64,000 nt of DNA from Paenibacillus swuensis (GTDB taxonomy: Bacteria > Bacillota > Bacilli > Paenibacillales > DY6): the NCBI RefSeq assembly GCF_001644605.1, contig NZ_CP011388.1, positions 4,569,501-4,633,500 on the forward strand, read 5' to 3'. Positions within the stretch are counted from its first letter, which is position 1. The number at the start of each line of letters is the position of its first letter. Below the pieces are notes generated by a model. The model searched no databases. It was not told where the DNA came from and saw only the letters and a program-made list of their open reading frames with translations. The translations under genes and the position numbers were made by a program. Positions 1 to 10,819 of the stretch are shown here, one piece after another.

Positions 1-755
1 GCTTCCTGTTCCGCAACGGCCGCCGCTTCCTCTGCAGCTAACGCATCCTGCTCCAATTTCAACTGTGTTTTGTTATAAATTCGATTGAATTGGTAAAAGG
101 ACATATATGCGATAACACTACCCATAAAGAAGGGAATCAAGAACGTAAACTTAAAGAAACTGATATACAAGATCACCAGGTTCGTAATAGCCAGCAGTAC
201 GGTTGATACAGGTCTCCCAATCGTAATGAGTACCGAGTTCTTGAACACTTGCCAGAACTTCATATGAAAATGTACCATGACAGAGAAGAAATGAAACATC
301 GAAGCAAACATCAACACAGAGAATGCGATAAAAATATAGGAAATGATTTGAAATGTGCCGGTTTGGCCTTGATAAAATATAAAGTTTACATAAAAAATTA
401 AACTGATTGCCGTATAGAGAAGCCCGCCAAGTAAACTATGCTTATAATTCTCCTTGTAACCGCGGAAGAACGTTTTGAACAAAGGCACATCTTCGTCCCC
501 CATCACCCACTTGCGGGCAACCGTAAACATGGCAGCCGTAGCCGGAAAGAAAGCAAACGCTCCGACAACACCCATTATCACATAAGCAAAGACAAGCTCA
601 GATGTATTTGTAGAAGTTCCCACTATTTGCAGAAAGCTGAACAATACAAAAATAAAAGGGATCGAGCACACAACCCAAAGCACATTGATGACGGAGAGTC
701 TCATAATCCATTCGGATATCCGGTAAAACCCTCCCATTAAACCTCTCATTTCCAC
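1..755 (-). CDS. YesL-like DUF624 membrane protein (partial)
   Basis: An open frame of 251 codons runs off the left edge, so the C-terminus is missing. The protein has the spacing of a YesL/DUF624 family integral membrane protein: four or five hydrophobic helices, the first near residues 15-40, and an Ala/Glu-rich tail at the window edge. A GTG at 755 sits 8 bases after AAGGAGG (764-770) and is preferred to the ATG at 749, which is 14 bases away. Family members often sit next to carbohydrate ABC transporters and their function is unknown. The visible length already equals or exceeds typical members (about 210-240 residues), so little is probably missing. Confidence 0.8.
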   Translation of the reverse strand, partial: MEMRGLMGGFYRISEWIMRLSVINVLWVVCSIPFIFVLFSFLQIVGTSTNTSELVFAYVIMGVVGAFAFFPATAAMFTVARKWVMGDEDVPLFKTFFRGYKENYKHSLLGGLLYTAISLIFYVNFIFYQGQTGTFQIISYIFIAFSVLMFASMFHFFSVMVHFHMKFWQVFKNSVLITIGRPVSTVLLAITNLVILYISFFKFTFLIPFFMGSVIAYMSFYQFNRIYNKTQLKLEQDALAAEEAAAVAEQE

Positions 756-937
756 AAACTTGTCCTCCTTAAAATCTGTAGCGTTTTCATTTAGGCATAT
801 GCTTAACTATAATATACATTCGACAAATTCTCCAGTGCCCATTTTCCCTTCCCCTGGGTGTGTGTCTAGACGGCTCGGTCCCGTTTGCATACGATGTATG
901 GTTACCAGCGATTAACATGGCAGAGGAGGAAACAAAC

Positions 938-1033
938 ATGACAGCAGCAGGCTACGGTGGCTTTACTTCCACAGGTGCGATTCTGGTTCTTTTCATCTTG
1001 TTGGTTATTATCAGCAAATCTTTCTTGTACTAA
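938..1033 (+). CDS. YjcZ-family small sporulation protein
   Basis: A 31-codon gene with a GAGGAGGA ribosome site 7 bases before the ATG. The product starts MTAAGYGGFTST and continues into one hydrophobic helix ending VIISKSFLY. This Gly/Tyr N-terminus followed by a single membrane helix is the signature of the YjcZ/YhfH-like small proteins, which occur in multiple copies in sporulating Bacillales. The role is not established beyond association with sporulation. It stands alone and is followed by a hairpin terminator. Confidence 0.85.
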   Translation: MTAAGYGGFTSTGAILVLFILLVIISKSFLY

Positions 1034-1063
1034 TTGCCGGTAATTTTATAACTATGCGCAAAA

Positions 1064-1090
1064 AAGACGAAGGTCTCGGACCTTCGTCTT
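1064..1090. terminator. Bidirectional terminator between yjcZ-like gene and cshA
   Basis: A 10-bp stem AAGACGAAGG/CCTTCGTCTT with a 7-base loop. The minus-strand side is followed by a run of T residues, so it mainly ends the helicase transcript, which stops just upstream. Confidence 0.8.
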
Positions 1091-1100
1091 CTCTTTGTGT

Positions 1101-2693
1101 TTATTTCGTTTCCGCAAAAGTGCTGCGAGGTTTACGCGGTCCATCCGAATTCGGACGGCTGTCCTTGGAGTATCCGCCACGGCTGCTGCTGCTACCGTCG
1201 CTGCGACGCTCTCCGTCTTTCCAGCTGCCGCCGCTGCGAGGTCCGCTGCTGCGAGGCCCGGAAGAGCTTCTGGAGCCGCCGGAACCGTATCCGCCGCTGC
1301 CGCTACCGCCGCCGCTGCCAAACCGTCTGTTGCCGCCTCCGAATTTGCTGTCTCCGAAGCGTTTCTTCTTCGCGCGAAGCGGCTCTTCCGGTGTAAGCTC
1401 CACATTCACATCTTTACGCTCGCCCGTTAACAATTTAATCGCTGCCGCAATCAGTTGTACAGAGTCATATTGCTCAAGAAGTTGAATGGAGATGGCTTTA
1501 AATTCGTTGTAATCCTCGTTGTTCATCACTTCAATAAGTTTCTCAGCCGTTAGCTTTTGTTTGCCTTCGATGGCTTCCGCAAGACTTGGCAATGGCTTCT
1601 TCGTAATTTTGTGACGAGTCACCTTTTCGATAAAGTGAAGGTGATCAATTTCGCGAGGCGACACGAACGTCCAAGCCGTTCCTTCTTTACCCGCGCGACC
1701 TGTACGGCCGATCCGGTGAACATAGCTTTCCGGATCTTGAGGAAGGTCGAAGTTGATAACATGTGTTACACCGGAAACATCAAGACCGCGCGCAGCTACG
1801 TCAGTAGCTACCAATACGTCAATGCTGCCGTCACGGAATTTACGCATAACCGCATCCCGCTGATTCTGAGACAAGTCGCCATGCAGACCGTCAGCGGAGT
1901 AACCGCGCTTCTGCAGAGCTTCCGCAAGTTCATCTACACGGCGCTTTGTGCGTCCGAAGATGATGGCAAGCTCAGGAGCTTCCATATCCAACAAGCGGCT
2001 GAGCGCATCAAACTTCTGGCGCTCATGAACCTCTACATAGGCTTGAGCAATTAAAGGCGCGCTGACTTGTTTAGGAATAACCGAAACATGCTCAGGATTA
2101 TTCAGGAACTGGTCCGCCAGTTTGCGAATGTTCGGAGGCATTGTAGCTGAGAACAACATCGTTTGACGTTCTTTCGGCACAAGGCTCAGAATGGACGTAA
2201 TATCTTCCATGAAGCCCATATCCAGCATTTCATCCGCTTCATCCAAAATAACCGTCTTCACATCGTCTAAACGAATGGTCTTACGGTTAATATGATCCAG
2301 CAAGCGACCAGGTGTTCCGATAATTACTTGCGGCTTCTTCTTCAATGCGCGAATTTGCTTACCGATATCCTGTCCACCGTAAATCGCAAGAGTACGGATA
2401 CCTTTAAACCGTGCTAATTTACCGATTTCATCCGCAACCTGAATCGCCAATTCCCTTGTCGGCGCCATGATTAAAGCGGAAATCTTCTCTTCGGAAGTGG
2501 GGATCTTGTTAATCAACGGAATACCGAACGCAGCTGTCTTTCCCGTACCTGTCTGCGCTTGACCAATTAAGTCCCTGCCTGAGATGGCGATAGGAATCGA
2601 TTTGGCCTGAATCGGTGTTGCCTCCTCAAAGCCCATGTCGCTGATGGATTGCATGACCTTCGGCTCTAAGCCAAGTTCACTAAATGTAATCAA
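1101..2693 (-). CDS. cshA: DEAD-box RNA helicase, CshA type
   Basis: ATP-dependent RNA helicase of the type that works in ribosome assembly, mRNA decay and cold adaptation. Visible motifs: an N-terminal Q motif, Walker A AQTGTGKT (46-53), [18 protein letters not shown] (151-154), SAT (182-184) and HRIGRTGR in the second RecA domain. The last 90 residues or so form a Gly/Ser/Arg-rich tail with RFG and SGG repeats, a low-complexity RNA-binding extension. At 530 residues it matches CshA orthologues. The start is a TTG (2691-2693) after a GGAG; an in-frame stop lies just upstream. It has a long leader with its own promoter and a terminator-like hairpin. Confidence 0.93.
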   Translation of the reverse strand: MITFSELGLEPKVMQSISDMGFEEATPIQAKSIPIAISGRDLIGQAQTGTGKTAAFGIPLINKIPTSEEKISALIMAPTRELAIQVADEIGKLARFKGIRTLAIYGGQDIGKQIRALKKKPQVIIGTPGRLLDHINRKTIRLDDVKTVILDEADEMLDMGFMEDITSILSLVPKERQTMLFSATMPPNIRKLADQFLNNPEHVSVIPKQVSAPLIAQAYVEVHERQKFDALSRLLDMEAPELAIIFGRTKRRVDELAEALQKRGYSADGLHGDLSQNQRDAVMRKFRDGSIDVLVATDVAARGLDVSGVTHVINFDLPQDPESYVHRIGRTGRAGKEGTAWTFVSPREIDHLHFIEKVTRHKITKKPLPSLAEAIEGKQKLTAEKLIEVMNNEDYNEFKAISIQLLEQYDSVQLIAAAIKLLTGERKDVNVELTPEEPLRAKKKRFGDSKFGGGNRRFGSGGGSGSGGYGSGGSRSSSGPRSSGPRSGGSWKDGERRSDGSSSSRGGYSKDSRPNSDGPRKPRSTFAETK

Positions 2694-2850
2694 TAGATTT
2701 CAAACTCCTTTTCGTGAGGGCGTATTCGCCCTTCTGTCTGTACTCTTAAGTTTGACTCAGCACTTATATAGTATCCCAACGAACTTCATTTTTAACATGG
2801 TGAAACCTTGAATGATGCGTTATGCATGAACTTACACGCTAAGGCCACCC

Positions 2851-2880
2851 AAAAAAACAAATTCCTCTGCCCGGAGGAAC
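2851..2880 (-). promoter_or_regulatory. Terminator-like hairpin in the cshA leader
   Basis: On the minus strand, TTCCTC (2879-2874) pairs with GAGGAA (2867-2862) across a 6-base loop and is followed directly by a T-rich tract (TTTGTTTTTTT). It lies between the predicted promoter and the start codon, about 160 bases before cshA, which is where a transcription attenuator would be. Alternatively it ends a transcript from an unrecognised source. Confidence 0.55.
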
Positions 2881-2907
2881 ATAGCCGCACTTAAGAATAT
2901 CCAAGTT

Positions 2908-2938
2908 ATTATATCACAAATGAGTATCGGATTGCCAA
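2908..2938 (-). promoter_or_regulatory. Predicted promoter of cshA
   Basis: Minus strand TTGGCA (2938-2933) and a perfect TATAAT (2913-2908) separated by 19 bases. The spacer is 2 longer than ideal. It would give a leader of roughly 210 bases. Confidence 0.5.
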
Positions 2939-2969
2939 CTTCATGTAAATATAGTTTTTTGAGAATGAT

Positions 2970-2997
2970 TTGCTTCATACATTTTTGTATATATAAT
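2970..2997 (+). promoter_or_regulatory. Predicted promoter of yitT-family gene
   Basis: TTGCTT (2970-2975) and TATAAT (2992-2997) with a 16-base spacer, about 50 bases before the ribosome site of the next gene. It is back-to-back with the cshA promoter. Confidence 0.6.
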
Positions 2998-3047
2998 GAA
3001 TGATGCGGTTGCATAACAACCGATACTACATCTGAGGTGACATCATT

Positions 3048-3863
3048 TTGAAAATGTTCTTGAATGGTTTGATTATTGTAGCTGGGGCCGCCTTAATCGC
3101 CGCCGGCTTCAACTTTTTTCTGATTCCGTTAAATCTGTTAAGCGGCGGGATCTCCGGAATCTCCATGTTAATCGGATATTTCTTCGGAGGAAATATCGGA
3201 TATATTTATCTCTTGTTAAACATACCCATTATTATCTGGGGTTATTTCGTCCTCGGACGAGCTTTCGTCATGATCAGTATCCTTTCGGTTGTTTTCACCA
3301 CCTGGTTTATGCAGCTGTTCCCGGCATCGGGCGTACCGACCGAGCAATTACTTGGAGCCGTATTCGGCGGGGTGCTGATCGGAATCGGTACAGGCATCAC
3401 CCTAAGAATCGGCGGTTCGAGCGGAGGGTTCGACATTGTCGGATCAATTCTGACCCGAAACCGGGATTTCCCTCTTGGTACGGCCATCTTCATTCTTAAC
3501 GGCCTCGTCATATTGGTGCTTGGCTTTCAAGAAAACTGGGATTTGGCGCTTTACTCCATGATATCCATTTTTGTTACCGGAAAAGTAATTGATATTATTC
3601 ACATCAAACATGTGAAGGTTACTGCCATGATCGTTACAAGCCAAACAGATTTGATGCTGGACAGGCTGATGAAGCTTCATCGGGGTGTTACCGTTATGAA
3701 AACCCGCGGCGGTTACACTCATATGGATCGCGAGATGTTAATGACTGTGACTACCCGCTATGAGCTTGTTGAATTGCAAAGAATTATTAAAGAGACCGAT
3801 CCGAAAGCGTTTGTGAATATCGTTGAAACGGTAACCGTGTGGGGAGAATTCCGAAGAAACTAA
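3048..3863 (+). CDS. YitT family membrane protein (DUF161 + DUF2179)
   Basis: 271 residues with five or six N-terminal membrane helices (about residues 1-180) containing the family sequence GGSSGGFD, followed by a soluble C-terminal domain of the DUF2179 type (about 190-271, with GGYTHMDREM). This two-part layout defines the YitT/YpjC/YxkD family of Bacillales, present in several paralogues per genome; the transported or sensed substrate is unknown. The TTG start (3048) lies 8 bases after AGGTGA; the ATG two codons later is too far from it. The gene appears monocistronic behind its own promoter. Confidence 0.88.
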   Translation: MKMFLNGLIIVAGAALIAAGFNFFLIPLNLLSGGISGISMLIGYFFGGNIGYIYLLLNIPIIIWGYFVLGRAFVMISILSVVFTTWFMQLFPASGVPTEQLLGAVFGGVLIGIGTGITLRIGGSSGGFDIVGSILTRNRDFPLGTAIFILNGLVILVLGFQENWDLALYSMISIFVTGKVIDIIHIKHVKVTAMIVTSQTDLMLDRLMKLHRGVTVMKTRGGYTHMDREMLMTVTTRYELVELQRIIKETDPKAFVNIVETVTVWGEFRRN

Positions 3864-3909
3864 CGGACGTCCCTCCTTATGATCACCCATGTATTTCACA
3901 AATATTGTA

Positions 3910-3918
3910 TGCTATAAT
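3910..3918 (+). promoter_or_regulatory. Extended -10 promoter element
   Basis: TGCTATAAT is a perfect extended -10 about 110 bases before the small gene at 4031. The -35 at 17 bases upstream is poor, as is common when TGN is present. Confidence 0.45.
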
Positions 3919-4030
3919 GTTCAAGTAAGTCCCCAATTTCATATAGTTCTGGTTAGACCGGTTTACTGGATTCACGGAATGGCTGCTATTCTAATCGCAA
4001 GTCAACTACTCGATTGGAAGGGTGATTACT

Positions 4031-4225
4031 GTGGAAATGGAAACAGTGAAGTTATCCAGGATTGTAACGAAATTAACGCCCGAAATGCATCCTTTCCTGA
4101 CTTCGGAGGAGCTTAATTCCTACATTGTGCTAAGAGACGGGCTTGGGGTGTTAAGAAGGCAAGACGCGTTGGAAATCATCCAACAGAGCATTTATGAGCA
4201 ACAGAAAGATGCAGTTATGCATTGA
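4031..4225 (+). CDS. Small conserved-looking protein of unknown function
   Basis: A 64-residue, mostly helical and soluble protein with no family I recognise. GTG at 4031 is chosen because GAAGGG ends 8 bases upstream; GTG at 4022 and ATG at 4037 are alternatives. It has a good extended -10 upstream and a strong terminator downstream, which supports a real single-gene unit. The sequence contains VLRDGLGVLRRQDALEI and no cysteines, so a metal site is unlikely. Confidence 0.6.
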   Translation: MEMETVKLSRIVTKLTPEMHPFLTSEELNSYIVLRDGLGVLRRQDALEIIQQSIYEQQKDAVMH

Positions 4226-4238
4226 CCTTGAATCACAT

Positions 4239-4266
4239 AACGGTCGGGACATGAGTCCCGACCGTT
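4239..4266. terminator. Bidirectional terminator
   Basis: Perfect 12-bp stem AACGGTCGGGAC/GTCCCGACCGTT with a 4-base loop, followed by ATTTT. It separates convergent genes at 4225 and 4285. Confidence 0.9.
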
Positions 4267-4284
4267 ATTTTGTGTGTACAGAAA

Positions 4285-5445
4285 TTAGGTAACCTCAGAC
4301 ATGTTCTTACGTTCAGCCGCTTGCGCATAAAAGAACATACCGCTCGCCACGGCGGCAAGAACCGCCCCGAACCAATACATGCCCGCTCCGCCGTACTCTC
4401 CCCGAATCCAACCGCCTGCGGAACCTCCTGTAATCCCCGCAAGACCGAGAAATACAGCCGCCAGAACGGATTGACCCGTTGAACGCAAGTGCTCCGGGAC
4501 CAACCGCACCGCATAGCTTACCGCTGTGACCCAAAACACGCCAAACGTGAACGATGCCGTAACCTGAAGGAACATGAGCAACCAAGGATCCTGCACCAAA
4601 GCATAGACAACCCAGCGTAAAGCATACAATCCGCCTGCAACCCCCAACAGTGCAAGTTCATTGAATTTATGCATATACTTTCCTAGTAAAGCAAATGCCG
4701 GGACCTCTCCGAATGCGGCAATGGCCCATGCCCATCCGACCATTGTCGCGGTCGCGCCCAAGCTGCTCAAATGCAACCCATACAGACCATCATTCATACG
4801 ATGAGGTATCATCAGGATAAAGACCATCAATAAGAAAAACAAAAACGAACGGTTCGCGAATATGGATTTGAACGATTTCAATGTAATCGAAGCGCCTTTG
4901 GACGGTACGTCTTTTACAAGGAAGAGGAATATGAAGGCAGGCAGCCACACAGCCCAGTAAATGTATTTAATGTTCAAAATACCTCCTATCGCATTTATTG
5001 CAAAAGGAGCCGTAATCGCGACGACGGTAAACCCGATCGAGCCCCACATTCGAATGGAGCCGTATGAGATGTTGGCATTACTCGCGGAGGTAATCGTCAA
5101 CCCGTCCAATAACGGAGACGAAGGCATCATGAAGAAATACAGAAGCAACGAAAAGGTTATAGAAACCGCAAAATTCTGAGCTGTAAACAATACAACACTT
5201 GAAAGAACCGTACAAACCCACAGCAAGAATACAATCTTCTTCACCGTCTGCATTCGGTCACTAATGTATCCCCACATCGGCTGCGCAAACACGGCTACAA
5301 ACGGGCCGATCATCATCAGCACTCCCACCTGAAATGAATCATAACCCTGTTTGGCAAAATATAAAGGTAAAAAAGGCAACAGCACCGCTTGCATGGCATA
5401 ATAACTGAACACTAAACCTCGCAACCGGAAAATTTGTTTCTGCAT
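4285..5445 (-). CDS. MFS transporter, LacY/NupG-like (MFS_1_like)
   Basis: 386 residues with about twelve membrane helices. The N-terminal pattern YYAMQAVLLPFLPLYFAKQG and the loop WGYISDRM after helix 2 match the MFS_1_like family, which includes the YwbF and nucleoside or phenylpropionate permease-like proteins. Substrate cannot be told from the sequence. The start has only a weak purine-rich ribosome site. It converges on the small gene at 4031 and is divergent from the glycosidase-like gene at 5611, so the 165-base gap holds both promoters. Confidence 0.85.
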   Translation of the reverse strand: MQKQIFRLRGLVFSYYAMQAVLLPFLPLYFAKQGYDSFQVGVLMMIGPFVAVFAQPMWGYISDRMQTVKKIVFLLWVCTVLSSVVLFTAQNFAVSITFSLLLYFFMMPSSPLLDGLTITSASNANISYGSIRMWGSIGFTVVAITAPFAINAIGGILNIKYIYWAVWLPAFIFLFLVKDVPSKGASITLKSFKSIFANRSFLFFLLMVFILMIPHRMNDGLYGLHLSSLGATATMVGWAWAIAAFGEVPAFALLGKYMHKFNELALLGVAGGLYALRWVVYALVQDPWLLMFLQVTASFTFGVFWVTAVSYAVRLVPEHLRSTGQSVLAAVFLGLAGITGGSAGGWIRGEYGGAGMYWFGAVLAAVASGMFFYAQAAERKNMSEVT

Positions 5446-5610
5446 TCATCTGTCTCTACTCTCATGTTTAGTTTATCCACACCCTGTCCTTTAGTTATGG
5501 TAACCCACATGATTCCAAAAAAAAAGGACAAATTAATTTGTCTGTTCGTGCGGATTAGTCTGTTTTATAATAGGGTAAGAGGCAATAGGCACACGGAGAG
5601 GAGTTACATC

Positions 5611-6768
5611 ATGGATTTCTTATTGGCAGCAATGTTACTACTTGGAAATCAAAGCGACACCCAGCAAGATATGACGATGAATAAACTATTATTGGCTACA
5701 ATTCCGAAGCAAACAGGGGTTGCAGGACAAGGAAACACTTTGCCGGTTAGCGGAACAACAGGCGGTAAAGTTGATCCTCAGAAGGACGCACCCATAGTTA
5801 AAGGAGTATACGCCACAGCGCATACGGCTGCCGGTTCACGGATGCAGTCGCTCCTTACATTATTGGATGAGACTGAATTAAATTCTATGGTAATCGACAT
5901 AAAGGACGACTGGGGCTACGTTACATACGATACTAAGAATCCCGCTATTACCGCGCTAGGCACAACCAAGCCGATTATCAAGGACATGAGCAAATTAATG
6001 AATACGTTGGAGCAGCACAAGATCTATCCGATTGCCCGCATCGTGGTATTCAAAGATTCGGTATTGGCCAAACAGAAGCCTAATCTCTCATTTATCAAAA
6101 AAGACGGTACCGTTTGGAAGAACGGTAAAGGCGACAGCTTTGTAAACCCATATGTGAAGCAGGTTTGGGATTATAATATTTCTGTCGCCAAGGAAGCGGC
6201 TAAGGCCGGTTTTAAGGAAATTCAGTTTGATTATGTGCGGTTTCCGGAAGGCTTCGAGAAGAAGGCCGATACCCTAGGTTTCTATAAGGACAAACGTAAG
6301 AGAACGGAAGCGGTTCAAGACTTTGTCAAATATGCCCGTGAGCAATTAGCTTCAGACGGAATCCGAATTTCCGTCGATATATTCGGATATGCGGCCGCTG
6401 TACCGGCCGCGGAAGGAATCGGGCAAGATTTTGTGAAAATCTCCGAAAATGTGGATGTGATCTGCCCGATGATCTATCCGAGCCATTACAGCGAGGGATG
6501 GTACGGGGCCAAAGTTCCTGACGCAGCACCGTACCAGACGATTGCCGGAGCTACTAAGGACACCCATAAGAAACTTGTGCCGATTGGAGCCAAGAAACCT
6601 ATCATTCGCCCGTGGATTCAGGATTTCACCGCAAGCTGGATTCCGGGACATATCCGATACGGCAAGAAGGAACTTGACGCTCAGATCAAAGCACTGAAGG
6701 ATAACGGCGTGGAAGAGTATCTGCTGTGGAATTCCGGCAACCGATACACACAACATGTGAAATATTGA
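5611..6768 (+). CDS. Putative glycoside hydrolase (DUF4015/GHL family)
   Basis: 385 residues. ATG 5611 follows GAGAGGAG; an upstream in-frame ATG would add about 59 residues of non-conserved sequence overlapping the MFS start and is rejected. A short hydrophobic N-terminus (MDFLLAAMLLLG) may be a signal or anchor. Residues from about 60 form a TIM-barrel-like domain starting VKGVYATAHTA, with IDIKDDWGYVTYD, FDYVRFPEG, SVDIFGYAA and CPMIYPSHYSEGW, all typical of DUF4015. The D/E residues in these strands are the likely catalytic site. The substrate is unknown, probably a cell-surface polysaccharide. It is followed 21 bases later by a DUF2164 gene. Confidence 0.85.
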   Translation: MDFLLAAMLLLGNQSDTQQDMTMNKLLLATIPKQTGVAGQGNTLPVSGTTGGKVDPQKDAPIVKGVYATAHTAAGSRMQSLLTLLDETELNSMVIDIKDDWGYVTYDTKNPAITALGTTKPIIKDMSKLMNTLEQHKIYPIARIVVFKDSVLAKQKPNLSFIKKDGTVWKNGKGDSFVNPYVKQVWDYNISVAKEAAKAGFKEIQFDYVRFPEGFEKKADTLGFYKDKRKRTEAVQDFVKYAREQLASDGIRISVDIFGYAAAVPAAEGIGQDFVKISENVDVICPMIYPSHYSEGWYGAKVPDAAPYQTIAGATKDTHKKLVPIGAKKPIIRPWIQDFTASWIPGHIRYGKKELDAQIKALKDNGVEEYLLWNSGNRYTQHVKY

Positions 6769-6789
6769 CCTCAAGAAAGGGGAAGAAAT

Positions 6790-7050
6790 ATGGTAACCAA
6801 ACTTCCTAAAGAAACTAAGCAACAGATGGTATCCAATCTTCAAATTTATGTTCAAGAGCAATGGAATCAAGAAATAGGTCAGTTACCTGCAGAATTATTG
6901 TTGGACTTCGTGCTCAAAGAATTGACACCACATGTATATAATCAGGCTATTGATGATGCTTCTGGGTTAATGTCAGATCGCATGACGGCCATGGAAGAAG
7001 ATCTCTATGCTCTGAAGAAGCAAATTCAACTTGCTAAGCGAACACAGTAA
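6790..7050 (+). CDS. DUF2164 family protein
   Basis: 86 residues matching DUF2164: a helical protein beginning with LPKETKQQMVSNLQIYVQEQ and including ELLLDFVLKELTPHVYNQAI. AAAGGGGAAG precedes the ATG. It lies 21 bases after the glycosidase-like gene and before a strong terminator, so the two probably share a transcript. The C-terminal half has a heptad-like pattern suited to a coiled coil. No biochemical role is known for the family. Confidence 0.9.
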   Translation: MVTKLPKETKQQMVSNLQIYVQEQWNQEIGQLPAELLLDFVLKELTPHVYNQAIDDASGLMSDRMTAMEEDLYALKKQIQLAKRTQ

Positions 7051-7060
7051 GCAATATAAC

Positions 7061-7101
7061 ACAAGACCCATTCACCTGATTAAGGGGTGAATGGGTCTTG
7101 T
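7061..7101. terminator. Bidirectional terminator
   Basis: 16-bp perfect stem (7061-7076 with 7086-7101) and a 9-base loop, serving the convergent genes ending at 7050 and 7104. Confidence 0.9.
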
Positions 7102-7103
7102 AT

Positions 7104-7637
7104 TTATTGGCGCAAATTAGCGGATAAGTCTATAAAGTAATGCAATGTGCGGAGGATCCGAGTTTTTACCTTATCATCAGCCGGTATACCCTCGGAATCA
7201 AACGTTCGCGCATCGCCGCCAACCGAAATCCATTCCGGGCAATTGATGCCGTGTAAATTACGTACGATCGCCTGCAATTGCAGAAGTGACGATGTTCCTA
7301 CCGCCCCACCCGCAGAGCTGACAACAAGAACAGCTTTTCCATCGAACTCCTCTGAGCTTACATGATCTAAAGCATTCTTCAGCACCCCCGACATGCTTCC
7401 GTGATATTCAGGCGTCCCAAGAACAATCGCATCCGCTTCCTTTAAAACCCGTTTAAGCCGCAAAGTAGCCGCATCAGCATGATTCTCATCCGTGGAATAG
7501 AACGGAATTGGCGTTACATACAAGTCGACCAGTTCAACTTCGTGCTGCTGTGCTGTAAGTTCATGTTGAATATAACGTAAAACCTGGGTACTTGTTGCTT
7601 CCAAGCGATTACCGCCTGCAATTAGAGCTACCTTCAT
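7104..7637 (-). CDS. NADPH-dependent FMN reductase
   Basis: 177-residue flavodoxin-like reductase. It opens MKVALIAGGNR with the phosphate-binding loop of the flavin site, and has GTPEYHGSMSGVLKNALDH around residues 76-94, the hallmark of the NADPH-dependent FMN reductase/azoreductase group. ATG 7637 is preferred because TGGAG ends 10 bases upstream; longer starts add unrelated sequence. Such enzymes reduce quinones, azo dyes or chromate. An inverted repeat over the -10 of its promoter suggests repression, and the same core 9-mer occurs before the nitroreductase at 10820. Confidence 0.88.
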   Translation of the reverse strand: MKVALIAGGNRLEATSTQVLRYIQHELTAQQHEVELVDLYVTPIPFYSTDENHADAATLRLKRVLKEADAIVLGTPEYHGSMSGVLKNALDHVSSEEFDGKAVLVVSSAGGAVGTSSLLQLQAIVRNLHGINCPEWISVGGDARTFDSEGIPADDKVKTRILRTLHYFIDLSANLRQ

Positions 7638-7678
7638 CCTGTTCACACTCCATTCACATTGTGTGCAAAATAACTTTA

Positions 7679-7713
7679 TATACATATTAGTATACAAAGT
7701 AGGATTTGGTCAA
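7679..7713 (-). promoter_or_regulatory. Promoter and operator of the FMN reductase gene
   Basis: Minus strand TTGACC (7713-7708), an 18-base spacer and TAATAT (7689-7684). The -10 sits inside the inverted repeat TATAC-N6-GTATA (7679-7694), so a repressor bound there would block RNA polymerase. Confidence 0.6.
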
Positions 7714-7724
7714 TGTTTCCTATA

Positions 7725-7934
7725 TTATATTTTTCCAGTCTCAATGACGTAGCCTGTACCCTTTTCCATCCTCTTCTTTTCAACGATGGCCACACTCTTC
7801 ATTTCGGGTGTCGCAATATAATATTTAGCCGCCACGGGCTCCACATATTCGAACGCCTTCTCGTCCGTTTCAGCTATGACAACAAAATAAGTTAACTGAT
7901 CCGGCAATTCTACTTCAAGTTTATATAGATACAT
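7725..7934 (-). CDS. DUF3906 family protein
   Basis: 69 residues beginning MYLYKLEVELPDQLTYFVV, with DEKAFEYVEP in the middle and AIVEKKRMEKGTGYVIE at the end, which matches the DUF3906 family of Bacillales. GGAGGTA precedes the ATG at 7934; the longer open frame upstream overlaps the pfkA terminator and is rejected. Function is unknown. It follows pfkA across a terminator, so read-through or a promoter inside the hairpin region would be needed for its expression. Confidence 0.82.
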   Translation of the reverse strand: MYLYKLEVELPDQLTYFVVIAETDEKAFEYVEPVAAKYYIATPEMKSVAIVEKKRMEKGTGYVIETGKI

Positions 7935-7968
7935 CGTATACCTCCAATGATCATTGTAAATAAAGCAA

Positions 7969-8012
7969 GCCCCGTTCGCTTGCTTCATAATAAGGCGCAA
8001 GCCCAACGGGGC
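7969..8012 (-). terminator. Terminator of pfkA
   Basis: Outer stem GCCCCGTT/AACGGGGC with an inner GCTTGC/GCAAGC pairing, followed on the minus strand by TTGCTTTATTT. It begins about 20 bases after the pfkA stop codon. Confidence 0.8.
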
Positions 8013-8030
8013 GGAAGTAATCCTAAACAT

Positions 8031-10168
<2,138 letters not shown>

Positions 10169-10332
10169 GCATCTGGCCTCCAAGCGTTTCTCGACAAAAC
10201 CAACGGCGTATACGCCCTTATAACCTTCTCATCACTAGTGTTTCATCGATTCCTAGTTCCATACCTGCTATTATAATATAGGATAACCCCTACGTAAAAT
10301 GCCATTCCTGAGTACTAACCAACTCAAACCTG

Positions 10333-10650
10333 CTAGGTGTGCGGACGATCATCTACTTCTTGATTCAGTCTGTACCATAATTGCAAATCATTAATACAGC
10401 TTGCTAAAGCAGCAATTTCCCAGTTTAAGTCACAGCTGCGTTCAAAATCACTTTCATCATACAACTCATTCTGCTTCTGAACGATGCAACGCTCAAACGC
10501 TTGAATTCGTGTAGGTATGCTTCCTCGGATATTCTCCCATTGCTCCAGAATAAAGGAACGTTCTGATTCGGAAAATTCTTCCCATTCCCTTTCCAACATC
10601 GGAATCTGAATTCCTAACCGATCATCTGGTATAAAGTAAACCTTTTCCAT
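10333..10650 (-). CDS. Hypothetical protein, 105 residues
   Basis: Not recognised. An acidic, probably helical protein opening MEKVYFIPDDRLGIQIPMLE and rich in Glu, Trp and Gln, with two or three Cys (QKQNELYDE, RSCDLNWEIAALASC). No membrane helix or signal peptide. It reads away from the nitroreductase and has normal codon use for the window, so it is likely a real gene. The start ATG has a modest GAGGGGTT site. Confidence 0.6.
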   Translation of the reverse strand: MEKVYFIPDDRLGIQIPMLEREWEEFSESERSFILEQWENIRGSIPTRIQAFERCIVQKQNELYDESDFERSCDLNWEIAALASCINDLQLWYRLNQEVDDRPHT

Positions 10651-10741
10651 GTTAACCCCTCAGTTCCGCATGAAAAACTCCTTTTGTTAATGTACCATGA
10701 CCCACAAGCGAAATCTACTCTTTCCGATGGACAAAAGGAAC

Positions 10742-10788
10742 TTGGCATTATACTCGGCAAGCGATATAATTAGTATATGATATTAGTA
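10742..10788 (+). promoter_or_regulatory. Nitroreductase promoter with operator-like repeat
   Basis: TTGGCA (10742-10747), 17 bases, TATAAT (10765-10770). Just downstream are two copies of TTAGTA (10770-10775 and 10783-10788); the second is part of ATATTAGTA (10780-10788), which also occurs in the operator of the FMN reductase gene. Confidence 0.65.
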
Positions 10789-10819
10789 CCAAGTCATAAA
10801 TAGATAAGGAAGCGTGTAT

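Noticed and set aside
1054-1485. Several overlapping plus-strand frames rich in Pro, Leu or Ala opposite the helicase tail
   Set aside because: They are low-complexity shadows of the Gly/Ser/Arg-rich cshA tail, without ribosome sites.
2832-3014. 60-codon minus-strand frame in the cshA leader
   Set aside because: It runs through the terminator-like hairpin, overlaps both promoters and has no family resemblance or ribosome site.
5434-5610. N-terminal extension of the DUF4015 glycosidase to 5434
   Set aside because: It would overlap the MFS start and adds non-conserved residues; ATG 5611 has a proper GAGGAG site.
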